Of a stretch of 54,387 nucleotides of DNA, positions 42,694 through 50,988 are shown piece after piece. The notes under the pieces were generated by a model. It worked only from the letters and a program-made list of their open reading frames with translations, ran no database searches and was not told the DNA's origin. This DNA comes from Pseudoalteromonas rubra (GTDB taxonomy: Bacteria > Pseudomonadota > Gammaproteobacteria > Enterobacterales > Alteromonadaceae). The stretch covers positions 1 through 54,387 of the forward strand of contig NZ_PNCI01000023.1 in the NCBI RefSeq assembly GCF_005887095.1, read 5' to 3'. Position numbers and translations under genes: made by a program. Position 1 is the stretch's first letter. Every line of letters begins with the position of its first letter.

Positions 42694-44059
42694 TGAGACC
42701 TTCTAACCTGGATAAGTTGTGCTTGTTGTAGTGAAGCCAGCATAAAACGCAGGTTGCTAAGGCTGCGATGATGTCAGCACTGACGATAGCCATAAAAATT
42801 CCCTGAAGATCAAACCACACTGGCAACACCAAAAGTAAAGGAGTAAACACAAATATGACTCTGAGCGCACTATAAAAGCTTGCCCGGCGGGCGTCGCCGA
42901 TAGACTGATAAAAGCCGCTGGCGATCAACACAATAGCTATCAGTGGTAACCCCCATAAAGCCGATTGTATCATTGTCCGGCCTTGATTAATCAGTAAAGA
43001 CTGCTCTGTAAACCAGGCCATAATGCCGGATGCAAAAAAGACCAGCATCAATACTAAGAGTGTTGCGTACAACATCATAGCGACTAAGGCCACTTTCACT
43101 ATTTTTCGCACGCGTGTTGTTTTCTGTGCGGCGAGATTATAAGCGCAGATTGTCTGAAAGGTGATCAACATGGCAATCATCGGCAAAATTGCAAAGGTGA
43201 GTACACGGCCCAGCATACCGTAAGCAATCACCCAGTTTTCACCCGCCGTCTTCATCAGCTGAATGTTCATGATGGCGGTTTGCCAGCCAAGACACAGCTG
43301 AGTGATTAGGATAGGGGTTCCGATTGCCAGAATAGATAACCAGGCTCTACAGTCAGCAGTGAAGAGGATAGGTGTATCTCTGTCTTTGTTTTTTAGCATG
43401 TGTATAGCCAGCACTATTGTGACTGCCTGTGATATCACTGTCGCCTTTGCTGCACCAGCTACCCCCCAGTTAAACACCGCAATAAACAGGTAATCCAGCA
43501 AGATGTTTAGCCCCGAGGCGGTTAACATCAATAACATAAGCTTATGCGGCTGCCCCTCGGCACGAAAAATGTCGCCAAGCACGGGCAACAGAATCGCCAC
43601 AAAGCTAAACAAGACGATGGGACGAAGGTAGGCATAGGCATCAGCTTTAAACAAGGGGGCTACACTGAGCCAGTTGATTATCTCCAACGGATAAAGCCAG
43701 CCCAAAAGCAACAGAATAAGACTCAATACAAAGGCAATCTGGAGGGTATGACCGATGATCAATCCTGCTTTTTTTCGCATGCCAGCAGCCAGTTGACGTG
43801 TTACCAGGGTGGCCATACCTGAAGATAACATGGCGGCCACTGCAGCAATCACCATTTGTATTGGAAAAGCGACTGCCACGGCACCCAAAGCCAGTTCACC
43901 CACAAAATGGCTGATAAAGAGCCCATCAATAAAGTTGAACAGGCCAACAACGAGCATACCAAAACAAATAGGGAAAAAGTGCTTAAAAAACAAGGTGACA
44001 ACTGGCTCTACTGCCAAGTGTCCAGTGCTGTGTAGCGAGGTTTTATTATTTACGGCCAT
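42680..44059 (-). CDS. MATE family efflux transporter
   Basis: 459 residues with about 12 membrane helices in two similar halves. Opening FFKHFFPICFGMLVVGLFNFIDGLFISHFVGELALGA matches the MATE first helix and NorM-type pattern; MLSSGMATLVTRQLAAG follows. Probably a Na+- or H+-driven exporter of cationic compounds; substrate unknown. The ATG at 44059 is preferred over TTG 44062 because AGGA lies 9 bases upstream. The following AraC/GyrI-like regulator overlaps its end. Confidence 0.9.
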   Translation of the reverse strand: MAVNNKTSLHSTGHLAVEPVVTLFFKHFFPICFGMLVVGLFNFIDGLFISHFVGELALGAVAVAFPIQMVIAAVAAMLSSGMATLVTRQLAAGMRKKAGLIIGHTLQIAFVLSLILLLLGWLYPLEIINWLSVAPLFKADAYAYLRPIVLFSFVAILLPVLGDIFRAEGQPHKLMLLMLTASGLNILLDYLFIAVFNWGVAGAAKATVISQAVTIVLAIHMLKNKDRDTPILFTADCRAWLSILAIGTPILITQLCLGWQTAIMNIQLMKTAGENWVIAYGMLGRVLTFAILPMIAMLITFQTICAYNLAAQKTTRVRKIVKVALVAMMLYATLLVLMLVFFASGIMAWFTEQSLLINQGRTMIQSALWGLPLIAIVLIASGFYQSIGDARRASFYSALRVIFVFTPLLLVLPVWFDLQGIFMAIVSADIIAALATCVLCWLHYNKHNLSRLEGLNANQ

Positions 44060-44159
44060 CAAAAATGTCCTGTCGTATTTAACTTCAGGCTATTTTATTG
44101 ACCCCGAATCACAGAGAATATTCAAATCTTGCGCAGTTGGGAGTGACCGCGCAGATCAG

Positions 44160-45065
44160 TCAATAGCACTCAGAGCTACCCATTTCAATAATCCGCTCGG
44201 TTTCACCACTATTTTTGAATAAATACAGGCCTTTATTGATGTCATTGAGCACGCCCCGCCAGTTAGGCTTGGCTTTACTGAGTGCAAAGTAAAGGTTGTT
44301 GTATCGCAAGGCGGGTTCAACATTTTCAAGGCCTCTGAGCAAAGTGACCTTTTCAGACTTGGCCAGATCAGAGTAACTCACGGTAAAACGCAGCACCTTA
44401 GGGTCACCAATAATCAGGTCAACACGTTTGCCAACCAGCAATTTTACCAGTTGCAGATCATCGACGGCCTCCACAATCACAAACTCATTGTTGTCCATCA
44501 TAGCGTCGAACTCAGGGGTATTTTGATAACCGCGTACAACTCCTATGGTGGCGCCTTTTAGCGCATTGAGGTTGCCTTCAAAGCTATCAGACTCACCGCG
44601 ACGTTTTAGTAACGCTATCTCGCCGCCAGGGTAAGCGTTAGACAGTGCCAGCAGCTCACGACGTGTTTTACCCTGATAGTTATCGGAAGGTGACGCATCT
44701 TCGATAAAGTACTCGGGGAAGAGGATATCTGCGCGACCGGATTCAACAGCTTTGACCGCTCTCGCCCAGGGCAGGAATTCGACATAAACCGGATAATCCT
44801 GATCGGCCAGTAAGGAAATGGTAAATTGAAATACCCAACCTTTATTACACAGTTGATCGCCGATATAAGGCGGCCAGTCGAGTGTTACCAGATGCAGTAG
44901 CGGCTTGTCACCACTTTTGTTATACAAATAGCCATTACGGTATTGCTCACCCTGTACCATGACGTACTTGCCCTGCTTAAAGTAGCCAACATTCAGACTA
45001 GCATGGGTGGTCAGTGAAGCGCTGCACAGTAACAGCAACAATACTACCCTGGTAAGTGTGTTCAT
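44160..45065 (-). CDS. Periplasmic solute-binding protein, family 3-like
   Basis: 301 residues from the ATG at 45065: signal peptide MNTLTRVVLLLLLCSASLTTHA. Mature protein has the layout of bacterial extracellular solute-binding family 3: LDWPPYIGDQLCNKGWVF, FLPWARAVKAVESGRADILFPEY, ATIGVVRGYQNTPEF, LVKLLVGKRVDLIIGD. No ABC permease or ATPase is adjacent, so it may serve sensing or a distant transporter. A Cys pair (CNKG and the terminal ECY) is present. Confidence 0.78.
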   Translation of the reverse strand: MNTLTRVVLLLLLCSASLTTHASLNVGYFKQGKYVMVQGEQYRNGYLYNKSGDKPLLHLVTLDWPPYIGDQLCNKGWVFQFTISLLADQDYPVYVEFLPWARAVKAVESGRADILFPEYFIEDASPSDNYQGKTRRELLALSNAYPGGEIALLKRRGESDSFEGNLNALKGATIGVVRGYQNTPEFDAMMDNNEFVIVEAVDDLQLVKLLVGKRVDLIIGDPKVLRFTVSYSDLAKSEKVTLLRGLENVEPALRYNNLYFALSKAKPNWRGVLNDINKGLYLFKNSGETERIIEMGSSECY

Positions 45066-45192
45066 AAGGTGTTTCCCGGTGCGCACAGTTTAGATAAAAG
45101 CGTTTAAAAATAAAACGATGAGTTTGTTTTGAGACCACATCGATTATCCACTAAGTCTAGACAGTATCACGCTAAAAGGAAGGGAAGAAGAC

Positions 45193-45221
45193 AACAAGGC
45201 CAGCATTTTGCTGGCCTTGTT
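45193..45221 (-). terminator. Stem-loop downstream of cysK
   Basis: A 12-13 bp perfect stem (ACAAGGCCAGCA / TGCTGGCCTTGT) with a 3-nt loop, 38 bases past the cysK stop. On the minus strand the following bases are moderately T-rich. It separates cysK from the solute-binding gene. Confidence 0.75.
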
Positions 45222-45258
45222 CTAAACAATTAGTCTAATAAGAGCTGGCACTACCAGA

Positions 45259-46227
45259 TTACTGAACTAACTCCTGCTCTGAGAACTCATCGGCAAACAG
45301 CGGGCTAGACAAGTAACGCTCTGTTGCACTTGGCAGAATAACAACGATATTCTTGTCTGCGTTTTCAGGCTTTTCTGCCAGCCGTTTCGCAGCAACAACG
45401 GCAGCACCTGAAGAAATACCGACTAAGATACCTTCGTCTTTCATTAACTGGTGGGCCATCGCAATTGCATCTTCGTTTGATACTTGCTCAGTGCCGTCAA
45501 GCAACTCAAGATCCAGGTTGCCAGGAATGAAACCTGCGCCAATCCCCTGAATTTTGTGTGGACCAGGCTTCAGTTCTTCGCCTGCTAAAGCTTGAGAAAT
45601 AACGGCTGAATCAACTGGTTCAACAGCAATCGATTTTACATTCAGGCCTTTTTCTTTTTTCAGGTAGCGCGTCACACCAGAAATAGTACCGCCAGTCCCT
45701 ACGCCAGCAACGAAATAGTCAATCGCACCTTCCATCGCTTCGAAAATCTCAGGGCCTGTGGTCTCTTCGTGAATTTTCGGGTTAGCCGGGTTTTCAAACT
45801 GTTGTAATAAAACATATTTGTCAGGGTCGCCAGCCAGGATTTCATTCGCTTTTTCAATGGCGCCTTTCATACCCTTGGCACCTTCGGTCAGTACCAGGTT
45901 AGCACCTAAGGCTTTAAGTAGCTTGCGGCGCTCAAGGCTCATTGTGTTTGGCATTGTCAGTGTCAATTTGTAACCACGAGATGCAGCAACAAAAGCCAAT
46001 GCAATACCTGTGTTACCAGAGGTAGGCTCGATAAGTTCTTTGCCTTCGCTTAGCAAGCCGGCTTTCTCAGCTTCCCAAATCATAGAAGCACCGATGCGGC
46101 ATTTTACGCTGAAACTCGGGTTACGAGATTCGATTTTGGCAAAGACGTTGCCACCGGTCACGCGGTTAAGTTTAACAATTGGGGTGTTGCCAATAGACAG
46201 GCTGTTATCTGCAAAAACGTTCGACAT
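45259..46227 (-). CDS. cysK: Cysteine synthase A
   Basis: O-acetylserine sulfhydrylase: makes cysteine from O-acetylserine and sulfide with PLP. 322 residues. PLP lysine in [15 protein letters not shown] near residue 42, phosphate and substrate loops [13 protein letters not shown] near 68, [13 protein letters not shown] near 176 and [12 protein letters not shown] near 268. AGGGAAA lies before the ATG. The cysteine it makes could feed the desulfurase fusion at 15-18 kb, but there is no direct link. Confidence 0.96.
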   Translation of the reverse strand: MSNVFADNSLSIGNTPIVKLNRVTGGNVFAKIESRNPSFSVKCRIGASMIWEAEKAGLLSEGKELIEPTSGNTGIALAFVAASRGYKLTLTMPNTMSLERRKLLKALGANLVLTEGAKGMKGAIEKANEILAGDPDKYVLLQQFENPANPKIHEETTGPEIFEAMEGAIDYFVAGVGTGGTISGVTRYLKKEKGLNVKSIAVEPVDSAVISQALAGEELKPGPHKIQGIGAGFIPGNLDLELLDGTEQVSNEDAIAMAHQLMKDEGILVGISSGAAVVAAKRLAEKPENADKNIVVILPSATERYLSSPLFADEFSEQELVQ

Positions 46228-46322
46228 AATTTTCCCTTGAATGAGCTAAGGATATTTAATACTAGTCACACTTTACTGGGGTTGTAGCAAAACAAAAGGA
46301 AAGAATGGCTATAAGATATATT

Positions 46323-46412
46323 AAAAAGGCTTATGCCTTGATGGAATAAAAAATAAATATGTATAATAAAAGAGCAATATAAACCCAGTCAGATTCTGCG
46401 CGCCTGACTGGG
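46323..46412 (-). terminator. Two tandem terminators after the DUF5916 gene
   Basis: On the minus strand CCCAGTCAG / CTGACTGGG (46384-46412) is followed by TTTATATT. About 45 bases further AAGGC-ATAA-GCCTT (46326-46339) is followed by a T run. The second has the better intrinsic form. Confidence 0.75.
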
Positions 46413-46425
46413 CTAATGAAGGGGC

Positions 46426-48735
46426 TTACATCAGCCAGGCGTAACTAAACTTGGCAAAGAATGTCTTGTTGTCTTTGCTTATCTTGGTCAAGTCATCATC
46501 CTGATAGCCATTGTCCGAGTATCCTGCGAAAAACACCGTTTGTGGGTTAAGCTTGTAGGCATAGAGCAGCTGTGTGCTTAGGCGCTTGTATCGGCTGTCC
46601 ACGTCGTCGACGTAATTCGCTTGATTACGGCGAATGTCCGTTTTGATGAACGCCAGTCTCAGGTAGCTATTGATGTTAAACTGATAGGTAAAGCGCACAT
46701 CACTGAGGTTAGCGGTAAATACATCCATGCCATCGGCGGTGAGTTTTTGATAGGTGTGCCGCAGACGTATCTCAAAATGCTTGCCCAGATAAAAGTCCAG
46801 CATAGGGCGAATATAACGCTCATCAGCCATGCGGTTATTGGCTAAATCGACGCGGTTGCCTCTACGCAGTGTTAACCCACTGAACACGCCCGGAGCCGGT
46901 TTACTTTCCAGATAAATCCATTGGGTATTTTCCGTGAACAGATCGGTGTTTCCATCTATGGCCAGGCTGGTTTCGTCATGACGCAGGCCGGTTCGCTTGC
47001 GATGATCGACACCAAAATCAATGGTGCTCTGCAGTGGACCGCTGATGGCGATGTTGCTCTGAACTTCTTTTTCCAGCAGCTCTCCATTTTCATTGTGGCT
47101 GATATCCCAGTCAGTATACCAGCGAGTGCGATTCCACCAGGTCTGGTCATCACCATACCAGCGATATTCAAAACCAGTGATGAACTTATTGAAGTCGACT
47201 TGTGACAAGAACCCCATGTCTGTTCTTAATGCGGCATCGTAGTTGCGATAACTCGCAAAGGCTTTCCAATGCTTTTGGTTATGACGGTAGTCAAGCATAT
47301 AGCCCAGGCCCTGATTATCATCCTGCAGCTGGGTGCGAAGCACACTTTCATCTATCTCACAGTCATCGAGGGTTTCGTCATCACACAGCTCTTTCACCAT
47401 GGCCGGGTCGTAGTCCGTTTTTGAGGTCAGGATCTGTGCTTTAAAGGTATCATTTGCGGTGGGCTCGTATTTGCCATCCAGGCTAAACACCTGGTTTCTG
47501 TAGTCGTTACTTTGCCGGGTTGTCGTTAAAGCGCCTACAGACAAAGTTTCATCGGCATCATATCGATAGCGCAGTGCCGCATTTTCACTTTTTTGCTCCA
47601 ACGAGACCACGCTTGACCCCAGATTACCTGGCACCATGACATTGGTAAATTCATCGTTAGTCACAAAGGCAGCATAGGTATGGCCCTGTTTGCTGCCCGT
47701 TAACTTAGCACCATAGTCCGGCGCAGCAATGTTACGGGTGTGCAAAAGGTTGATATGGGAGGAAAAATAATCCGCGTTATCAAGGAAGAATGCGCGTTTT
47801 TCCGGGAAGAATAAACTAAAACTGTTGTTAACACTGAGCTGACCATTGTCGGCTTCTACCTGAGAAAAGTCCGGATTAAGTGTGGCGTTTAAAGTGGTGT
47901 CCGGTGTAATGGCCCACTTAACGTCCAGTCCCGGCTCATAGTTAGTGTCGTTCTCCCAGTCCGGGATAGTACTGCCGTCAATATCTCGAGTTTGCTGGCG
48001 ACTGATCACCATGGAGGGGATCACCGCAAGGTTGCTGCTTTGCCTGGCATCGGAAAAGCCGGTGTAAGCGGGCATCTGGCATACCCAGCATTGATTTTCA
48101 TGGGCAATTTGCATGCTGGAAATCCGCAGTCGCTCACTGCGCGGATAAAAACGCAAAAATTCCATGGCCATGGTTTTGGTGTCCTGACTGTCGTCAAAGT
48201 TGAGCACACGCAGTGGGATCTCTACTTCAACCACATAGCCTGTGTCATTAATCTGGCCTGCGGAGTCCCAGATACCGTTCCAGGAGCTGTCTTCGCTGCC
48301 ACTGAGTACGTTTTCTATGGAATCCTGCTGGACGCCAAGGGGATTGATAAAAAACTGATAAGCACTGCGGCCAGTATTAAAGGAGTCGACCTTTATCCCA
48401 ACCAGATCGTCATTCCAGTTACGGTCACGGTCGCGGAAAAACGCCCTTATCTGACTGGGGTCCGGATCTTTGGCATCGAAGGCAAGAAACAGGGACTGGC
48501 CATTTTCAAACACTCGTACAGAGGTTGATACCGGGCTTTTCGTATTTTCATATGGCCAGGTTACATTGTCGATGGCAATATGTTTTGCCTGTTGCCACAC
48601 TGACTCATCTATTTTTCCGTCGATATTTACGCTGGCATTGATATAAGGGATGCTTGGTTCGGCTGCCTGGCTGGTCGCGCTGAACCACAAGCACGGCGCT
48701 AGGAATGAGAGTGAGCTTAAAACTTTATTTAACAT
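46426..48735 (-). CDS. DUF5916 outer-membrane protein with CBM9-like N-terminal domain
   Basis: About 769 residues from the ATG at 48735 with a signal peptide (MLNKVLSSLSFLAPCLWFSATSQA). The N-terminal part (about 30-215) resembles the carbohydrate-binding family 9-like domain: INASVNIDGKIDESVWQQA and DDLVGIKVDSFNTGRSAYQFFINPLGVQQD. The rest resembles DUF5916, ending in alternating aromatic strands typical of a beta-barrel (AYKLNPQTVFFAGYSDNGY, final FAKFSYAWLM). DNADYFSS and FFPEKRAFFLDN are family hallmarks. It may bind or admit a substrate at the cell surface; none is known. No TonB box or SusC/D partner seen. Confidence 0.85.
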   Translation of the reverse strand: MLNKVLSSLSFLAPCLWFSATSQAAEPSIPYINASVNIDGKIDESVWQQAKHIAIDNVTWPYENTKSPVSTSVRVFENGQSLFLAFDAKDPDPSQIRAFFRDRDRNWNDDLVGIKVDSFNTGRSAYQFFINPLGVQQDSIENVLSGSEDSSWNGIWDSAGQINDTGYVVEVEIPLRVLNFDDSQDTKTMAMEFLRFYPRSERLRISSMQIAHENQCWVCQMPAYTGFSDARQSSNLAVIPSMVISRQQTRDIDGSTIPDWENDTNYEPGLDVKWAITPDTTLNATLNPDFSQVEADNGQLSVNNSFSLFFPEKRAFFLDNADYFSSHINLLHTRNIAAPDYGAKLTGSKQGHTYAAFVTNDEFTNVMVPGNLGSSVVSLEQKSENAALRYRYDADETLSVGALTTTRQSNDYRNQVFSLDGKYEPTANDTFKAQILTSKTDYDPAMVKELCDDETLDDCEIDESVLRTQLQDDNQGLGYMLDYRHNQKHWKAFASYRNYDAALRTDMGFLSQVDFNKFITGFEYRWYGDDQTWWNRTRWYTDWDISHNENGELLEKEVQSNIAISGPLQSTIDFGVDHRKRTGLRHDETSLAIDGNTDLFTENTQWIYLESKPAPGVFSGLTLRRGNRVDLANNRMADERYIRPMLDFYLGKHFEIRLRHTYQKLTADGMDVFTANLSDVRFTYQFNINSYLRLAFIKTDIRRNQANYVDDVDSRYKRLSTQLLYAYKLNPQTVFFAGYSDNGYQDDDLTKISKDNKTFFAKFSYAWLM

Positions 48736-48949
48736 TATTATCGGGTTTGATAGCACAACTTTGATGGCGCATTAAATACCAGAGATGGTGTGTGAACAAT
48801 TGTTTAGCGTTTAACGGCAAGGTGGTCAAGTTAAGTGGTATTTTATTTATATTTTGTGAACAGTTAGTCAAGTCATATCGCACAACTATGTACCTGCATT
48901 GTCATTCCATGGTAAAAAGGCGCATCTGTTTTTTACTCAGGCGTGTTGT

Positions 48950-50116
48950 ATGTCTCTTATTTTAAAACTTGTCGCTGGTATTTTCGCCGGTGTACTGGCG
49001 GGGTTCTATCTGCCAATGTTCCTGGTCGAATTGCTCTACACCGTTAAGGTGATTATCGGACAACTGATTTCTTTTACTATTCCACTTATTATTCTGTTTT
49101 ATATCGCATCCGGGATCGCAGGGTTGCCAAAGGCATCCGGCCATTTGTTAGGCAAAACTGTTGGTTTCGCATACGGGTCGACGGTCATTGCGGGAACTTT
49201 GGCTGTACTCTTAGTCAGTTTGGCTGTGCCCCTGTTTGAGGGCAGTGTTGCTTATCAGGCTGCTGAGGCCACTAAGGTAGAAAGCCTTATTAAGCTTCAA
49301 GTCCCACCGCTGATGGGCGTTATGACGGCACTGGCAACGGCTTTTGTGTTTGGTATTGGGATCAGTCAACTTCACCTGACTCAGCTCAAGCAAGTGGTTG
49401 ACCAGGGTCGTGATGTGATTGATGCGCTGCTGGCTAAAGTGATCATTCCTGCCTTACCATTCTACATTGCTGGTGTGTTCGCAGAAATGGCTGTTGCGGG
49501 CACAGTGGCAGATACGCTGAGCACGTTTGGTGTGGTGTTACTGGCAGCTGTTGCCATGCACTGGCTGTGGCTGGCGTTTTTGTATATTACTTCCGGTGTA
49601 TTGCTAAAGCGCAACCCTGTGGAACTCATTAAAAACATGCTGCCAGCCTATTTTACCGCAATCGGAACTATGTCCAGTGCGGCAACCATTCCTGTTTCTC
49701 TGCGTGCCAGTAAATCTAATAAAGTGAAAGAGGAAGTTGCAAACTTCACTGTCCCTTTGTGTGCCACCATTCACCTGTCAGGGTCAACAATCACGATTGT
49801 TACCTGTACTATGGCCGTAATGTTGTTGTCACCTGAAATGACATTGCCCTCGTTGACACAAATGCTGCCCTTTATTTTTATGCTGGGTATTGTCATGATT
49901 GCAGCACCAGGGGCACCCGGCGGCGCTGTTATGTCTGCTTTGGGTCTGCTTAGCACTATGCTGGGTTTTGATGAAAGTGCAGTGGCTCTGATGATAGCGC
50001 TATATCTGGCACAAGATAGCTTCGGAACTGCCTGTAATGTAACTGGCGACGGTGTGATTGCATTATGGGTCGACCGTTTCTCTGAGCAGGATCTGAAATT
50101 GCATGGTAAATCATAG
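48950..50116 (+). CDS. Dicarboxylate/amino acid:cation symporter (DAACS family)
   Basis: About 388 residues from the ATG at 48950 (MSLILKLVAGIFAG); the longer frame adds a non-family stretch. Eight or so membrane segments. Family features are the serine-rich reentrant loop GTMSSAATIPVSLRASK near residue 245, HLSGSTITIVTCTMAVMLL near 285, and the second reentrant loop plus binding helix AAPGAPGGAVMSALGLL and LYLAQDSFGTACNVTGDG. Likely Na+-coupled uptake of a dicarboxylate or amino acid. Confidence 0.88.
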   Translation: MSLILKLVAGIFAGVLAGFYLPMFLVELLYTVKVIIGQLISFTIPLIILFYIASGIAGLPKASGHLLGKTVGFAYGSTVIAGTLAVLLVSLAVPLFEGSVAYQAAEATKVESLIKLQVPPLMGVMTALATAFVFGIGISQLHLTQLKQVVDQGRDVIDALLAKVIIPALPFYIAGVFAEMAVAGTVADTLSTFGVVLLAAVAMHWLWLAFLYITSGVLLKRNPVELIKNMLPAYFTAIGTMSSAATIPVSLRASKSNKVKEEVANFTVPLCATIHLSGSTITIVTCTMAVMLLSPEMTLPSLTQMLPFIFMLGIVMIAAPGAPGGAVMSALGLLSTMLGFDESAVALMIALYLAQDSFGTACNVTGDGVIALWVDRFSEQDLKLHGKS

Positions 50117-50167
50117 TCTAACTCTAATACTAAAGGCTGTTTTTACCTAAAGTGGAAACTCGAATTG

Positions 50168-50232
50168 ATTATGCTTTGCAATTTTCTGTGTTACTCTTGC
50201 AAAGCATAATGCGCGCATAATACATGCATTAT
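50168..50232. promoter_or_regulatory. Cluster of GCATAAT inverted repeats before uvrY
   Basis: A perfect 14-bp inverted repeat, ATTATGCTTTGCAA (50168-50181) and TTGCAAAGCATAAT (50197-50210), is followed by a second imperfect palindrome ATAATACATGCATTAT (50217-50232). The heptamer GCATAAT or its complement occurs at four places in 65 bases. It is 65-130 bases ahead of the uvrY start, a position suited to an operator or to a terminator of the preceding gene. Confidence 0.5.
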
Positions 50233-50298
50233 CAGACGATTGAATAAATGACATTTGGCAGTAATTGCCATTACCAAGGCTAGTGTGAGGGTTACCCG

Positions 50299-50949
50299 TT
50301 GATTAACGTACTTTTAGTTGATGATCATGAACTTGTCAGAACCGGTATAAAACGCATTCTGGATGATGTGCGCGGGTTTAAAGTGGTCGGAGAGGCTAAA
50401 ACGGGTGAAGAGGCAGTGAGCTACTGCCGTCAGAGCGAACCCGATATCGTGTTAATGGATATGAATATGCCAGGTATTGGCGGTCTGGAAGCGACTAAGA
50501 AAATTTGTCGATACTGTCCGGATGTGAAAGTCATTGTTTTGACCGTGCATTGTGAAGATCCGTTTCCGAGCAAGGTTATGCAGATTGGCGCACATGGTTA
50601 TTTAACCAAAAGTGCAGGTCCGGATGAGATGATCAATGCGATCCGTGCTGTGAACGCTGGTCAACGTTACATTGCGCCGGAAATAGCGCAGCAGATAGCG
50701 CTGGCTCAATTTAGCGGCAAAGTCGATGAAAACCCTTTCCAGTCATTGTCGGATCGTGAACTGCAAATCATGTTGATGATCACCAAAGGTGAAAAAGCAC
50801 AGGACATCGCAGACCGGCTAAATCTGAGTTCCAAAACGGTAAACAGTTACCGTTACCGCATGTTTGAAAAGCTGAACGTCAGTGGTGATGTGGAATTAAC
50901 TCACCTGGCGATTCGCCACAAAATGATCGACATCGACAGCTCTCATTAG
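50299..50949 (+). CDS. uvrY: Response regulator UvrY/GacA
   Basis: NarL-family response regulator paired with the BarA/GacS kinase, driving CsrB-type small RNAs. 216 residues from TTG 50299, with GAGG 8 bases upstream. Receiver: INVLLVDDHELVRTGIKRIL, phospho-Asp in IVLMDMNMPGIGG near residue 54, Lys in HGYLTKSAG. C-terminal LuxR-type helix-turn-helix LSDRELQIMLMITKGEKAQDIADRL, LSSKTVNSYRYRMFEKL. Next gene is uvrC, the standard uvrY-uvrC-pgsA order. The kinase is not in the window. Confidence 0.95.
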   Translation: MINVLLVDDHELVRTGIKRILDDVRGFKVVGEAKTGEEAVSYCRQSEPDIVLMDMNMPGIGGLEATKKICRYCPDVKVIVLTVHCEDPFPSKVMQIGAHGYLTKSAGPDEMINAIRAVNAGQRYIAPEIAQQIALAQFSGKVDENPFQSLSDRELQIMLMITKGEKAQDIADRLNLSSKTVNSYRYRMFEKLNVSGDVELTHLAIRHKMIDIDSSH

Positions 50950-50988
50950 GATGAGCGCGTTGTTCTAAGTTAGAAGCAGTTTTCGACC

